Positions 15,439-24,011 of a stretch of DNA of 64,000 bases are shown piece by piece. Location: the NCBI RefSeq assembly GCF_002920535.1, contig NZ_PQSS01000038.1, forward strand, positions 1 to 64,000, read 5' to 3'. A program made the position numbers and the translations under genes. Below the pieces are notes generated by a model, which saw nothing but the letters and a program-made list of their open reading frames with translations, had not been told where the DNA came from and did not search any database. Source of the stretch: Streptomyces sp. Ru71 (GTDB taxonomy: Bacteria; Actinomycetota; Actinomycetes; Streptomycetales; Streptomycetaceae). Every line of letters starts with the position of its first letter. Within the stretch, counting starts at the first letter, position 1.

Positions 15439-16659
15439 TCAGCTGAGGCGCTCGATGACCATCGCCATGCCCTGGCCGCCGCCGACGCACATCGTCTCCA
15501 GGCCGAACTGCTTGTCGTGGCACTGCAGGGAGTTGATGAGGGTGCCGGTGATGCGGGCGCCGGTCATGCCGAAGGGGTGGCCGACGGCGATGGCACCGCC
15601 GTTGACGTTCAGCTTCTCCAGCGGGATGCCGAGGTCGCGGTAGGAGGGGATCACTTGGGCGGCGAACGCCTCGTTGATCTCGACCAGGTCGATGTCGTCG
15701 ATGGTCAGGCCGGCGCGGCGCAGGGCCTGCTGGGAGGCCTCCACCGGGCCGAGGCCCATGATCTCCGGGGACAGGCCGGAGACACCGGTGGAGACGATGC
15801 GGGCGAGCGGGGTCAGGCCCAGCTCGCGGGCCTTGGTGTCCGACATGATGACGAGCGCGGCGGCGCCGTCGTTGAGCGGGCAGCAGTTGCCGGCGGTGAC
15901 GAGTCCGTCCGGGCGGAAGACCGGCTTCAGGCCCTGGACGGCGTCCAGGGTGACGCCGGCGCGCGGGCCGTCGTCCTTGGAGACGACCGTGCCGTCGGGC
16001 AGCGTCACCGGGGTGATCTCGCGCTCCCAGAAGCCGTTCTTGATGGCTTCCTCGGCGAGGTTCTGCGAGCGGACGGCGAACTCGTCCATGTCCTGGCGGG
16101 TGACGCCCTTCCAGCGGGCGAGGTTCTCGGCGGTCTGGCCCATCGCGATGTAGGCGTCGGGCAGCAGGCCGTCCTCGCGCGGGTCGTGCCAGGTCGTGCC
16201 CTCCTGCTCGGCGACGGCGGCGGTGCGGGCCTCGGCCTCGGCGAAGAGCGGGTTGTGCGTGTCCGGGAGGCTGTCGGAGTTGCCCTTGGTGAAGCGGGAG
16301 ACCGTCTCGACGCCGGCCGAGATGAAGACGTCGCCCTCACCGGCCTTGATGGCGTGCAGGGCCATGCGGGAGGTCTGCAGCGAGGAGGAGCAGTAACGGG
16401 TGATCGTGCAGCCGGGCAGGTGGTCCATGCCCATCTGCACGGCCACGACGCGGCCGAGGTTGTTGCCCTGCTCGCCGCCGGGGAGGCCACAGCCGAGCAT
16501 CAGGTCGTCGATGTCCTTGGGGTCGAGCTCGGGGACCTTGGCCAGGGCCGCCTGGATGATCGTGGCGGTGAGGTCGTCCGGGCGCAGGTCCTTCAGGGAG
16601 CCCTTGAAGGCGCGGCCGATGGGGGAGCGGGCGGTCGAGACGATGACGGCTTCGGGCAT
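15439..16659 (-). CDS. Acetyl-CoA C-acyltransferase (thiolase)
   Basis: Catalyses the thiolytic last step of fatty-acid beta-oxidation, or the reverse condensation. The 406-residue product has the acylated cysteine in TRYCSSSLQT (about residue 90), the NEAFAAQ motif near 340, the catalytic histidine in GGAIAVGHPFGMTGARI (about 366), and the second cysteine in ETMCVGGGQGMAM near the C terminus. ATG at 16659 (MPEAVIVSTARSPIGRA) has GGAG 5 nt upstream and gives the usual N terminus. An AAGCGCTT palindrome about 105 bp upstream may be a TetR-type operator. No multifunctional FadB neighbour is in the window. Confidence 0.93.
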   Translation of the reverse strand: MPEAVIVSTARSPIGRAFKGSLKDLRPDDLTATIIQAALAKVPELDPKDIDDLMLGCGLPGGEQGNNLGRVVAVQMGMDHLPGCTITRYCSSSLQTSRMALHAIKAGEGDVFISAGVETVSRFTKGNSDSLPDTHNPLFAEAEARTAAVAEQEGTTWHDPREDGLLPDAYIAMGQTAENLARWKGVTRQDMDEFAVRSQNLAEEAIKNGFWEREITPVTLPDGTVVSKDDGPRAGVTLDAVQGLKPVFRPDGLVTAGNCCPLNDGAAALVIMSDTKARELGLTPLARIVSTGVSGLSPEIMGLGPVEASQQALRRAGLTIDDIDLVEINEAFAAQVIPSYRDLGIPLEKLNVNGGAIAVGHPFGMTGARITGTLINSLQCHDKQFGLETMCVGGGQGMAMVIERLS

Positions 16660-16764
16660 CACGGCTCCAGGGGCTTGCGGTGATCGGGCGGACTTCAAGG
16701 GAAGTTACCCCTACGTATGGTTCCGGTCACGAGAGGCGAGGTGTGACCTTGGCCGCAACTTTCT

Positions 16765-16772
16765 AAGCGCTT
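16765..16772. promoter_or_regulatory. AAGCGCTT palindrome upstream of thiolase
   Basis: An 8-bp perfect palindrome within an AT-richer patch (CTAAGCGCTTGC). AAGCGCTT-centred operators are found upstream of fatty-acid catabolism genes in actinobacteria, so a TetR-family site is plausible. Confidence 0.3.
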
Positions 16773-16855
16773 GCTTTTGTCTGTCGACGGCTTGTGGGGG
16801 AGGGGGTGCGGGGGTGCCGGGCGCGTTCTTTCGTCTGCGGGTGGTGGTGGGCTGA

Positions 16856-16876
16856 TCGCGCAGTTCCCCGCGCCCC
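16856..16876 (-). repeat. Dispersed Streptomyces intergenic element, copy A
   Basis: Reverse-complement match to the 21-bp element starting GGGGCGCGGGGAACTGCGCG. Exact copies also occur at 43026-43046 and 56772-56792, with a degenerate one at 3927-3940. All are intergenic. Confidence 0.85.
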
Positions 16877-16993
16877 TTGGTTGGCATAGCTGCGGGCAGT
16901 CGTGCCGCTGGGGCGGCACGGGTGGGCGCAGCGGCACCCCGTCGCGCCGGGATGCGTCACCCACCCCCGGCCGCCGCAGGTACCGGGTACCCC

Positions 16994-18004
16994 TCAGGGC
17001 GACGGTGCCGCGGCCTCCGGCTCGGTTTCCGGGACCCGGCGCCGGCGGCGGCGCTTGAGCAGGGCCCACGGACCCCGCGCCGCCGCGACCTCCGTGCCGG
17101 CCTCCGACGCCGCCTCCGCCGCCGCCTTGGCCACCGGCAGGAACCCCTCGCGGCGGCTGACGTCCGGCCGCTCCTCCTCCGCCGGCCACAGCCCCAGCGT
17201 CGCGCAGACCGTGGGCAGCACCGCCATCGCCGCCGTCGCGTACCCCTCGGCCGAGGGGTGGTAGCTGTCCGGCCCGAACAGCTCCCGCGGGTTCGCCGCG
17301 AACTCCGGCCCCAGCAGGTCGCCCAGCGACACCGTGCGGCCCCCCTGCTCCACCACCCCGATCGTCTGCGCCGCCGCCAGCTGCCGCGAGGCCCGCCGGG
17401 CCAGCCACCGCAGCGGCTGCTGCACCGGCTCGATGGTGCCGAGATCGGGACACGTGCCGACGACCACCTCCGCCCCGGCGGTCCGCAGCCGCCGTACCGC
17501 AGCCGACAGGTACCGCACCGAGCGGGTCGGCGGCATCCGGTGGGTGACATCGTTCGCACCGACCATGATCACGCAAATGTCGGGCACCCGGCCCGGGTCC
17601 GCCAGCGCGAGGCCCACCTGGCGTTCCAGGTCGTCGGAGCGGGCGCCGGGCAGGGCGACGTTGCGCAGCTCCACGGGGCGTTCCGCGACCGCCGCGAGCC
17701 CGGACGCCAGCAGCGCGCCCGGGGTCTGCCCGGCGCGGTGCACACCCTGCCCGGCAGCCGTGGAGTCGCCCAGCATCAGCAGCCGCAGCGGCGGTTCACC
17801 CGGGGTGTCGTAGGACAGGCCGTACAGGCCCTCGGCGTTCGGCACATGGCTGGTGGTGCCGTTGCCCACATGGCGGCGGGCCATCTGCGCCTCGGCCACC
17901 AGCAGGCCGACCAGCGCCGCGCCCGCGAGTCCGATGCCGCCCCCGCCGTACGCGGCGCCCGCCGCGATGCGCCGGGCCACCCGCGCCCTCGACATGCTCG
18001 TCAT
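16994..18004 (-). CDS. SGNH/GDSL-family esterase, membrane anchored
   Basis: A 336-residue serine hydrolase with an N-terminal hydrophobic helix (about residues 12-38) that should place the catalytic domain outside the membrane. SGNH blocks are present: LMLGDSTAAGQG with the catalytic Ser near residue 80, a block II glycine in the ALPGARSDDL region, MVGANDVTHR (block III) near 148, and DSYHPSAEGYA (block V Asp/His) near 268. A basic, Ala-rich tail follows. ATG at 18004 has an AGGAGG 12 nt upstream, a long spacing, and ATG at 17995 is also possible. It could be an acyl or carbohydrate esterase; the substrate is unknown. Confidence 0.87.
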   Translation of the reverse strand: MTSMSRARVARRIAAGAAYGGGGIGLAGAALVGLLVAEAQMARRHVGNGTTSHVPNAEGLYGLSYDTPGEPPLRLLMLGDSTAAGQGVHRAGQTPGALLASGLAAVAERPVELRNVALPGARSDDLERQVGLALADPGRVPDICVIMVGANDVTHRMPPTRSVRYLSAAVRRLRTAGAEVVVGTCPDLGTIEPVQQPLRWLARRASRQLAAAQTIGVVEQGGRTVSLGDLLGPEFAANPRELFGPDSYHPSAEGYATAAMAVLPTVCATLGLWPAEEERPDVSRREGFLPVAKAAAEAASEAGTEVAAARGPWALLKRRRRRRVPETEPEAAAPSP

Positions 18005-18163
18005 GCGTCGCCGCCACCTCCTCGAAGCGCCCTCACCCACTCCTTGCCCCGTACGGACCGTTGCCCAATCTCAACGAAGAGTGAACGCCCGTCATGGACG
18101 CCACACAGGCCATAGGCTGGCGGAACACCACGACCACATCTTTTGCAGCATCCGGAGACAACG

Positions 18164-19546
18164 GTGCAATTCCACGACTCGATGATCAGCCTCGTCGGCA
18201 ACACCCCGCTGGTGCGGCTCAACAGCGTGACCAAGGGCATCAAGGCCACCGTCCTTGCCAAGGTGGAGTACTTCAACCCCGGCGGGTCGGTGAAGGACCG
18301 CATCGCCCTGCGCATGATCGAGGCGGCCGAGCAGAGCGGCGAGCTCAAGCCGGGCGGCACGATCGTCGAGCCGACCAGCGGCAACACGGGCGTCGGGCTC
18401 GCCATCGTGGCCCAGCAGAAGGGCTACAAGTGCATCTTCGTGTGCCCCGACAAGGTGAGCACCGACAAGATCAACGTACTGCGGGCCTACGGTGCCGAGG
18501 TGGTCGTCTGCCCGACCGCCGTCGCGCCCGAGCACCCCGACTCCTACTACAACGTCTCCGACCGGCTGGTGCGCGAGACGCCGGGGGCGTGGAAGCCGGA
18601 CCAGTACTCCAACCCCAACAACCCGCTGTCCCACTACCACTCCACCGGCCCGGAGCTGTGGGAGCAGACCGAGGGGAAGATCACCCACTTCGTGGCGGGC
18701 GTCGGCACCGGCGGCACCATCTCCGGTACCGGCCGCTACCTGAAGGACGTCAGCGACGGCAAGGTGAAGGTCATCGGCGCCGACCCCGAGGGCTCGGTGT
18801 ACTCCGGCGGCTCCGGGCGGCCGTATCTCGTCGAGGGCGTCGGTGAGGACTTCTGGCCGACCGCCTACGACCGCACGGTCGCGGACGAGATCGTCCCCGT
18901 GTCCGACAAGGACTCCTTCCAGATGACCCGCCGCCTCGCCAAGGAGGAGGGGCTGCTGGTGGGCGGTTCCTGCGGCATGGCGGTCGTCGCGGCGCTGGAG
19001 GTGGCCGCGCGGCTCACCGAGGACGACGTCGTGGTCGTGCTGCTGCCGGACAGCGGCCGCGGCTACCTCAGCAAGATCTTCAACGACGAGTGGATGGCCG
19101 ACTACGGCTTCCTGGAGGACGAGGGCCCGAGCGCCCGCGTCGCCGACGTGCTCAACGACAAGGAGCACGGCGCCATGCCGTCCCTGGTCCACATGCACCC
19201 GGAGGAGACCGTCGGTCAGGCCATCGAGGTGCTGCGCGAGTACGGCGTCTCGCAGATGCCGGTGGTCAAGCCGGGCGCCGGCCACCCGGACGTGATGGCC
19301 GCCGAGGTCGTCGGCTCGGTCGTCGAACGGGAACTGCTGGACGCGCTGTTCAGCAAGCGCGCCTCGCTGGAGGACCCGCTGGAGAAGCACATGTCGGCGC
19401 CGCTGCCGCAGGTCGGCTCCGGTGAGCCGGTCGCGGACCTGATGGCCGTGCTCGGCAAGGCCGACGCGGCGATCGTCCTGGTCGAGGGCAAGCCGACCGG
19501 CGTCGTCAGCCGGCAGGACCTGCTGGCGTTCCTCGCCAAGGGCTGA
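18164..19546 (+). CDS. cbs: Cystathionine beta-synthase (PLP domain plus CBS pair)
   Basis: PLP enzyme joining homocysteine and serine to cystathionine in reverse transsulfuration. The 460-residue product combines a fold-II PLP domain (about 1-320) with a C-terminal tandem CBS pair (about 335-455) that could bind an adenosyl effector. PLP lysine is Lys44 in GGSVKDRIAL; EPTSGNTGVGLA binds the substrate carboxylate; AGVGTGGTISGTGRYLK binds phosphate. I chose GTG at 18164 because GGAG lies 6 nt upstream, whereas the TTG at 18143 does not have one. A TAGGCT -10-like hexamer sits near 18114. A structured terminator follows. A cysteine synthase-like activity is possible, but the CBS pair argues against that. 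Confidence 0.92.
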   Translation: MQFHDSMISLVGNTPLVRLNSVTKGIKATVLAKVEYFNPGGSVKDRIALRMIEAAEQSGELKPGGTIVEPTSGNTGVGLAIVAQQKGYKCIFVCPDKVSTDKINVLRAYGAEVVVCPTAVAPEHPDSYYNVSDRLVRETPGAWKPDQYSNPNNPLSHYHSTGPELWEQTEGKITHFVAGVGTGGTISGTGRYLKDVSDGKVKVIGADPEGSVYSGGSGRPYLVEGVGEDFWPTAYDRTVADEIVPVSDKDSFQMTRRLAKEEGLLVGGSCGMAVVAALEVAARLTEDDVVVVLLPDSGRGYLSKIFNDEWMADYGFLEDEGPSARVADVLNDKEHGAMPSLVHMHPEETVGQAIEVLREYGVSQMPVVKPGAGHPDVMAAEVVGSVVERELLDALFSKRASLEDPLEKHMSAPLPQVGSGEPVADLMAVLGKADAAIVLVEGKPTGVVSRQDLLAFLAKG

Positions 19547-19558
19547 ACGAGGCGGTGA

Positions 19559-19598
19559 ACCCCGGGTGAACCGCCGCTTGCGGCGGCGAACTCGGGGT
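19559..19598 (+). terminator. Terminator after cbs
   Basis: Inner stem CCGCCG/CGGCGG (19571-19576 with 19581-19586, 4-nt loop) and an outer pair ACCCCG/CGGGGT (19559-19564 with 19593-19598), starting 12 bp past the stop. Confidence 0.65.
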
Positions 19599-19820
19599 GA
19601 CCTCGGCCGATCGGTCCGGCGCGGAAGTGGTACGAGGGCGTCACGTCCGCGCAGCACCCGCTTAACACGCGTCCGGCACAGTTGTCGTTGTCGGCAGGCG
19701 GGTGGGAGCGGCTCCCCACCCGAAGCCGGCGCCGAACGGCGTCACGGACCTCCGGAGCGGCTCCCGGACCTCCAAGGACGCCACGGACGCGTGGCCCGGC
19801 CTGACCCGGCCCGTGTCCCT

Positions 19821-19875
19821 CGCGGGGACCGCCGTCGTCCCGCCCCCCGGCAACGGGGGTGCGGCGGTCCCCGCG
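19821..19875. other. Large nested hairpin in the cbs-DUF6924 interval
   Basis: A 14-bp perfect stem (19821-19834 with 19862-19875) encloses a second CCCCCG/CGGGGG hairpin with GCAA loop. It lies 85-140 bp before the next gene and about 275 bp after cbs, so it could be a second terminator or a structured leader. The rest of the 413-bp interval (19547-19959) shows no gene. Confidence 0.5.
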
Positions 19876-19959
19876 CATTACTTTTCCGGAACTGATCCGG
19901 GACTCTTCCGTGTTCTTCCACGGCCGTCGCTGTCGGTGCCGGGTGAGAGGATCACCCGC

Positions 19960-20379
19960 ATGGCCCTTCCTCAGCCCGACGACCTCGCCACGCTCGTCCT
20001 GCGCACCGACTTCAGCGACGACGCCGCCTGGAACGCGCTGTGCGCGCGGCTCGACTCCGCCGACGAGTCCGCCACCCGTGTCAGCGACCCCCGCTTCGAC
20101 GGGGCGAGCATCGAGGCACTGCTCGACGAGGAGAACGCGGCGGCCGAGGACGAGCGGATCTGCGAGGTCTTCCTGGCCGACGCCACCACCCTGACCGACC
20201 CCGAACTCCCGCTGCTCGCCGTCGACCTCCACGACGAGCCGGGCCGCACCTTCCGGGTGCCGGTGCGCTGGTACGCGGACATCGCGGCCAACCTGTCCAT
20301 CGCCAACATGGACTTCGCCGACTACGCGGACGCGGCCGACGCCTCGTCAGGCACGTTCCGGGGCTTCGGCGACGGCTGA
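19960..20379 (+). CDS. DUF6924-like hypothetical protein
   Basis: A 139-residue acidic cytosolic protein starting MALPQPDDLATLVLRTDFSD. The N-terminal DL..LVLRTDF.DD.AW pattern and the LLAVDLHDEPGRTFRVP.RWYADIAANLSIANMDF segment resemble the Streptomyces family I recall as DUF6924; the function is unknown. ATG at 19960 has GAGAGG about 9 nt upstream; the longer frame runs through the hairpin. Its last 33 bp overlap the 3' end of the convergent regulator gene. Confidence 0.7.
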   Translation: MALPQPDDLATLVLRTDFSDDAAWNALCARLDSADESATRVSDPRFDGASIEALLDEENAAAEDERICEVFLADATTLTDPELPLLAVDLHDEPGRTFRVPVRWYADIAANLSIANMDFADYADAADASSGTFRGFGDG

Positions 20380-21210
20380 CGTCCAACTGCCCAGCAGCGC
20401 CAGCCGTTCCGCCGTCTCCGAGCCGGGCTCGGGGGTGTAGACGACGATGGTCTGCTCCGGGTCCGCGGGCACGGACAGCGTCTCGTAGGGCAGCGTCAGC
20501 AGGCCCGCCACCGGGTGCCGGAGCGTCTTCACGCCGTACGCGCACTCCCGGACCTCGTGGTCGGCCCACAGCCGGCGGAAGTCCTCGCTCTTGAGGGAGA
20601 GTTCGCCGACCAGCGCGCACAGCGCGGGGTCGTCGGCGTGCAGACCGGCGCTCAGCCGCAGATGGGCCACGGTCTGCGCGGCGACCGCGTGCCACTCCGG
20701 GAACAGCTCCCGGCCGGCCGGGTCGAGGAAGACCTGGCGCGGGACGCAGCGCTCCTCGGGCGCCATACGGCTGAAGCCGTTCAGGGCGTCGCCCAGGGCG
20801 TTCCAGGCCAGCACCTCCATCCGCTGGTTCAGGACGAAGGCGGGGCTGCGCTCCATGCCGTCCAGCAGCAGCTGCACACCGCGGCGCACACGCGGCGCGG
20901 CCGGGCGGGCGGCGGTGCGCTTCGCGCGCGGGCGGGCCACCGACCGCAGGTAGTCGCGTTCGGTCTCGTCCAGCCGCAGCACCCGGGCGACGGCGTCCAG
21001 CACGGCGTCGGAGACGCTGGTGCCACGCCCCTGTTCGAGCCGGATGTAGTAGTCGACGCTCACCCCGGCGAGCTGCGCCACCTCCTCGCGGCGCAGGCCC
21101 GGCACCCGGCGGCGGCCGTGGGCGGGCAGCCCCACCTCCTCCGGGCGGATGCGGGCGCGGCGCGAGCGCAGGAAGTCCCCGATGCCGGACGTGGTCCAGT
21201 CCCCGTTCAT
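20347..21210 (-). CDS. XRE-family regulator with MmyB-like ligand-binding domain
   Basis: A 287-residue transcription factor. The N-terminal helix-turn-helix (about residues 10-80) includes VPGLRREEVAQLAGVSVDYYIRLEQGR, typical of this family. The C-terminal domain (about 105-270) resembles MmyB, a PAS-like fold thought to bind fatty acids or other small ligands. Start ATG at 21210 (MNGDWTTSG), with AGGA 8 nt upstream. It diverges from an SDR oxidoreductase gene across 149 bp, a very common Streptomyces pairing in which the regulator controls the SDR. Its C-terminal codons overlap the convergent DUF6924-like gene. Confidence 0.9.
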   Translation of the reverse strand: MNGDWTTSGIGDFLRSRRARIRPEEVGLPAHGRRRVPGLRREEVAQLAGVSVDYYIRLEQGRGTSVSDAVLDAVARVLRLDETERDYLRSVARPRAKRTAARPAAPRVRRGVQLLLDGMERSPAFVLNQRMEVLAWNALGDALNGFSRMAPEERCVPRQVFLDPAGRELFPEWHAVAAQTVAHLRLSAGLHADDPALCALVGELSLKSEDFRRLWADHEVRECAYGVKTLRHPVAGLLTLPYETLSVPADPEQTIVVYTPEPGSETAERLALLGSWTSAVAEAPERA

Positions 21211-21244
21211 GGTGTCGATCCTAGGCACGCGCGCCCGAGCGGAA

Positions 21245-21282
21245 CCTGGTACTGGCAGACCCAGGAAAAGCGTCGCCCTGGG
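21245..21282. promoter_or_regulatory. Candidate operator cluster in the regulator-SDR divergent region
   Basis: CCTGG (21245-21249) is inverted as CCAGG (21261-21265), and CCCTGGG follows at 21276-21282. These repeated CCTGG/CCAGG cores in a divergent regulator/enzyme promoter suggest the MmyB-like regulator's binding sites. Confidence 0.4.
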
Positions 21283-21359
21283 TACGGCGGGCGCGCGCCG
21301 CGAGAGTGATCACGTGCCGCCGGGGAGACACCCCGGCCACGGATCACGAGGAGCGCAGC

Positions 21360-22121
21360 ATGTCGTACGAGAACCTCTCCGGCCGTACCGCCGTCGTCAC
21401 CGGGGCCGCCAGCGGGATCGGGCAGGCCGTGGCAGCGCTGCTGGCCGCCCAGGGCGCGCGGGTGGCGCTGCTGGCCCGGCGCGGGGACCGGCTGGAGGCG
21501 GTCGTGGAGAAGATCCGCGCCGACGGGGGCGAGGCCCTCGCCGTCGTCGCCGACGTCACCGACGAGGAGTCCGTGGCGCGCGCCGCCGAGGCCGTGCGCA
21601 CCGCCTACGGCCGGGTGGACCTGGTCGTGAACAACGCCGGCGTCATGCTGCCGCGGCCGGTGGAGGAGGGCCGGATCGACGAGTGGCAGCGGATGCTCGA
21701 CACCAACGTCACCGGGGTGCTGCGGGTGGTCCGCGCCTTCACCGGCGACCTGGTCGGCGCGGCGGGCGAGGGCGCCACCGCGGACCTGGTGAACATCTCC
21801 TCCATCGGCGCGCACATCCCGTTCCCGAACTACGCCGTCTACGGCGCCACCAAGGCCGCCGTCACCTATCTCTCGCAGTCCCTGCGCACCGAGTTCGGGC
21901 CGCGGGACGTGCGGGTGACGAACATCGAGCCGGGGCTGACGGAGACCGAGCTGAAGACGCACGTGGGCGACGGAGAGCTGGCCACTCAGCTGGACGGGAT
22001 GTTCGAGGCGATCGGGAGCCTGGCGGCCGAGGAGGTCGCCGACGTCGTGGCCTACGTCGCCAGCCGCCCCCGGCACGTCAATCTGCGGCAGATCGTGGTG
22101 CTGCCGACCCGGCAGGCCTGA
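21360..22121 (+). CDS. Short-chain dehydrogenase/reductase
   Basis: A 253-residue classical SDR with an NAD(P) Rossmann fold. The cofactor motif VTGAASGIGQ is at residues 13-22, NNAG near 90, the catalytic Ser in NISSIGAH (147/148), and the Tyr161/Lys165 pair in YGATK. The Arg/Asp pattern after the second strand (LLARRGDRLE) suggests NADP(H). ATG at 21360 has GAGGAG about 6 nt upstream. It is divergently paired with an MmyB-like regulator. Substrate unknown; such pairs are often aldehyde/ketone or lipid-derived carbonyl reductases. Confidence 0.9.
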   Translation: MSYENLSGRTAVVTGAASGIGQAVAALLAAQGARVALLARRGDRLEAVVEKIRADGGEALAVVADVTDEESVARAAEAVRTAYGRVDLVVNNAGVMLPRPVEEGRIDEWQRMLDTNVTGVLRVVRAFTGDLVGAAGEGATADLVNISSIGAHIPFPNYAVYGATKAAVTYLSQSLRTEFGPRDVRVTNIEPGLTETELKTHVGDGELATQLDGMFEAIGSLAAEEVADVVAYVASRPRHVNLRQIVVLPTRQA

Positions 22122-22130
22122 GCGGTCCGC

Positions 22131-22553
22131 TCACTCCTGCCGGCCGGAGTCCCGCTCGGCCCCGCGGCGGCCGAACAGGACGGCGCCCGAGCGGGCCGCC
22201 TGGACCACGTTGACGCCGACGATGCCCGTCCAGGCGACGATCAGGCCGGGCAGATGCGCCTGGACGGCCGCGATCGCGGACAGCGGGACGGCGAGCACCA
22301 GCGTCACGATGCCGAAGCCGAACCGCTCGGGCCAGGAGTCCGACGGCCCGGGGGAGCGGGCGCCGCGGGCCGCCGCCATCTGCTGCTCGGCGAGCTGCCG
22401 GCGCACCCGGCGGTCCACGGCCGCGTCGACGCGCTGGTCGACCTTCTCCAGGAAGGAGTCGACCAGCGCCGACTCGTACTCCTCACCCAGCTCCCGGCGG
22501 GCGCGCAGGGTGGCGTCGAGGTCCTTCTTCAGGTCCGTGTCGTGGGCGTCCAT
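22131..22553 (-). CDS. Hypothetical protein with C-terminal membrane helices
   Basis: A 140-residue protein. An acidic/basic helical N-terminal half (MDAHDTDLKKDLDATLRARR...) contains repeated Asp-Arg pairs around VDQRVDAAVDRRVRRQL, followed by two hydrophobic helices (about residues 78-98 and 100-118). No family was assigned with confidence. ATG at 22553 has GGGAG 6 nt upstream. It lies 33 bp downstream of the NCS1 permease on the same strand and may be cotranscribed. It converges on the SDR gene with a 9-bp gap. Confidence 0.72.
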   Translation of the reverse strand: MDAHDTDLKKDLDATLRARRELGEEYESALVDSFLEKVDQRVDAAVDRRVRRQLAEQQMAAARGARSPGPSDSWPERFGFGIVTLVLAVPLSAIAAVQAHLPGLIVAWTGIVGVNVVQAARSGAVLFGRRGAERDSGRQE

Positions 22554-22586
22554 CACCGTCTCCCGTCGCCTGGTCCGACGACCACG

Positions 22587-23993
22587 CTAGGGAGTGCGGG
22601 CACCGGCCGCACTGGGGACAACCCCCGTCTTGGTGCTCGGGTCCGCCGGGCGCCGGGAGACCAGCAGGAACAGCACGGCCGGTACGACCAGGCCGACGAT
22701 CCAGGAGATGTCGGCGCCGCCGAGCGGCTCGACCAGCGGGCCGGTGTAGAAGCCGGTGGCCAGGAACGGCAGCTGCGCCAGCAGTCCCGCCGCGTACACC
22801 GCGAGCGTGCCCCCGCGCCAGGCGCCGTAGCGGCCGTGCGGGTCGAACAGGGCCGGGATGTCGTAGCGCTCGCGGGAGACCAGGTAGTAGTCGGCGAGGT
22901 TGATCGCCGACCACGGGGTGAAGAAGGTCAGCAGGAACAGCAGGAAGTCCTTGAAGGAGGCCAGGAAGCTGTCCTTGCCGGCCAGCGCCACCGCCGTGCC
23001 CGCCAGCATGATCAGCGCGATGTAGGCGGCCCGGCCGCGCCGCGACAGCACCGCCTTGCCGCTGAAGCCGCTGACGCTGGTCACCATCGACATGAAGCCG
23101 CCGTAGGTGTTGAGCACGTTGATGGTGAGCTTGCCGAGCGCGATGACGAAGTAGAAGAAGGACGCCACCAGGCCGGTGCCGCCGAGGCCGACGACATAGC
23201 CGACCTGGCCGTCCAGGAACGTCTCGCCCGCCGTCGCCGCGACCAGCACCCCGAACGTCATCGACCACTGGCTGCCGAGCGCCGAGCCGGACAGCGTCCA
23301 CCAGAAGGTGGCCTTCGTGGAGGTGGTGCGCGGCAGGTAGCGCGAGTAGTCCGCCACGTACGGGCCGAACGCCAGCTGCCAGGACGCCGACAGGGACATG
23401 GCCAGCAGGAACATCGGCAGCGAGAAGTGGGCGTCGTGCAGCAGGGCGCTCACGTCGGCGCGGTCCAGCAGGCGGATGCCGAGGTAGACGAAGGCGAGCG
23501 CGCAGATGGTGCTCGCGATGCGGCCGAGGGTGTGGATGACCCGGTAGCCGACGGTCGCCATCACCGCCGTGACCAGGGCGAAGACGATGATGCCGGTGGT
23601 GTCGTCGGTGTGCGTCAGCTCGCCCACCGCCTGCCCGGCGAGCACGCTGCCGGAGGCGAAGAAGCCGACGTACATCACGATCACCAGCAGCAGCGGGACC
23701 ACCGCGCCGCGCACCCCGAACTGGGCCCGCGACTGGATCATCTGCGGCAGGCCCAGCTTCGGGCCCTGCGCGGAGTGCAGCGCCATCACCGCGCCGCCGA
23801 GCAGGTTGCCGAGCAGCAGGCCCACGACCGACCAGACGACGTCCCCGCCGAAGACGACGGCGAGCGCGCCGGTGACGACGGCGGTGATCTGCAGGTTGGC
23901 GCCGAGCCAGAGCGTGAACTGGCTGAAGGCGGTGCCGTGCCGTTCCTCGTCCGGTACGACGTCGATGGAGCGCAGTTCGACGAGTTGAGCCAT
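22587..23993 (-). CDS. NCS1-family purine/cytosine permease
   Basis: A 468-residue inner-membrane transporter with about 12 helices, of the CodB/purine-cytosine permease branch of nucleobase-cation symporter-1. Typical features are the N-terminal QFTLWLGANLQITAVVTGAL, GLPQMIQSRAQFG in the second helix region, SASWQLAFGPYVADYSRYLP near 208-227, and TPWSAINLADYYLVSRERYDIP near 365-386. Substrate could be cytosine, purine or a related cation-coupled base. It diverges from an RpiR-family regulator across a 120-bp promoter region with an inverted repeat, so regulator control is likely. Confidence 0.91.
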   Translation of the reverse strand: MAQLVELRSIDVVPDEERHGTAFSQFTLWLGANLQITAVVTGALAVVFGGDVVWSVVGLLLGNLLGGAVMALHSAQGPKLGLPQMIQSRAQFGVRGAVVPLLLVIVMYVGFFASGSVLAGQAVGELTHTDDTTGIIVFALVTAVMATVGYRVIHTLGRIASTICALAFVYLGIRLLDRADVSALLHDAHFSLPMFLLAMSLSASWQLAFGPYVADYSRYLPRTTSTKATFWWTLSGSALGSQWSMTFGVLVAATAGETFLDGQVGYVVGLGGTGLVASFFYFVIALGKLTINVLNTYGGFMSMVTSVSGFSGKAVLSRRGRAAYIALIMLAGTAVALAGKDSFLASFKDFLLFLLTFFTPWSAINLADYYLVSRERYDIPALFDPHGRYGAWRGGTLAVYAAGLLAQLPFLATGFYTGPLVEPLGGADISWIVGLVVPAVLFLLVSRRPADPSTKTGVVPSAAGARTP

Positions 23994-24011
23994 GCGTACT
24001 CCCCGGTCGGG

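Larger units (their letters stand above)
16660..16993. other. Intergenic region between thiolase and SGNH genes
   Basis: It contains the thiolase promoter region, a spaced inverted repeat GGTCAC/GTGACC (16725-16730 with 16743-16748), the AAGCGCTT palindrome, and a minus-strand copy of the dispersed element followed by a CGTGCCGC/GCGGCACG hairpin near 16899-16920. No gene is supported. Confidence 0.5.

Noticed and set aside
15341..15643. Small plus-strand gene beginning at 15341
   Set aside because: It crosses the perfect thiolase terminator and then reads antisense to thiolase.
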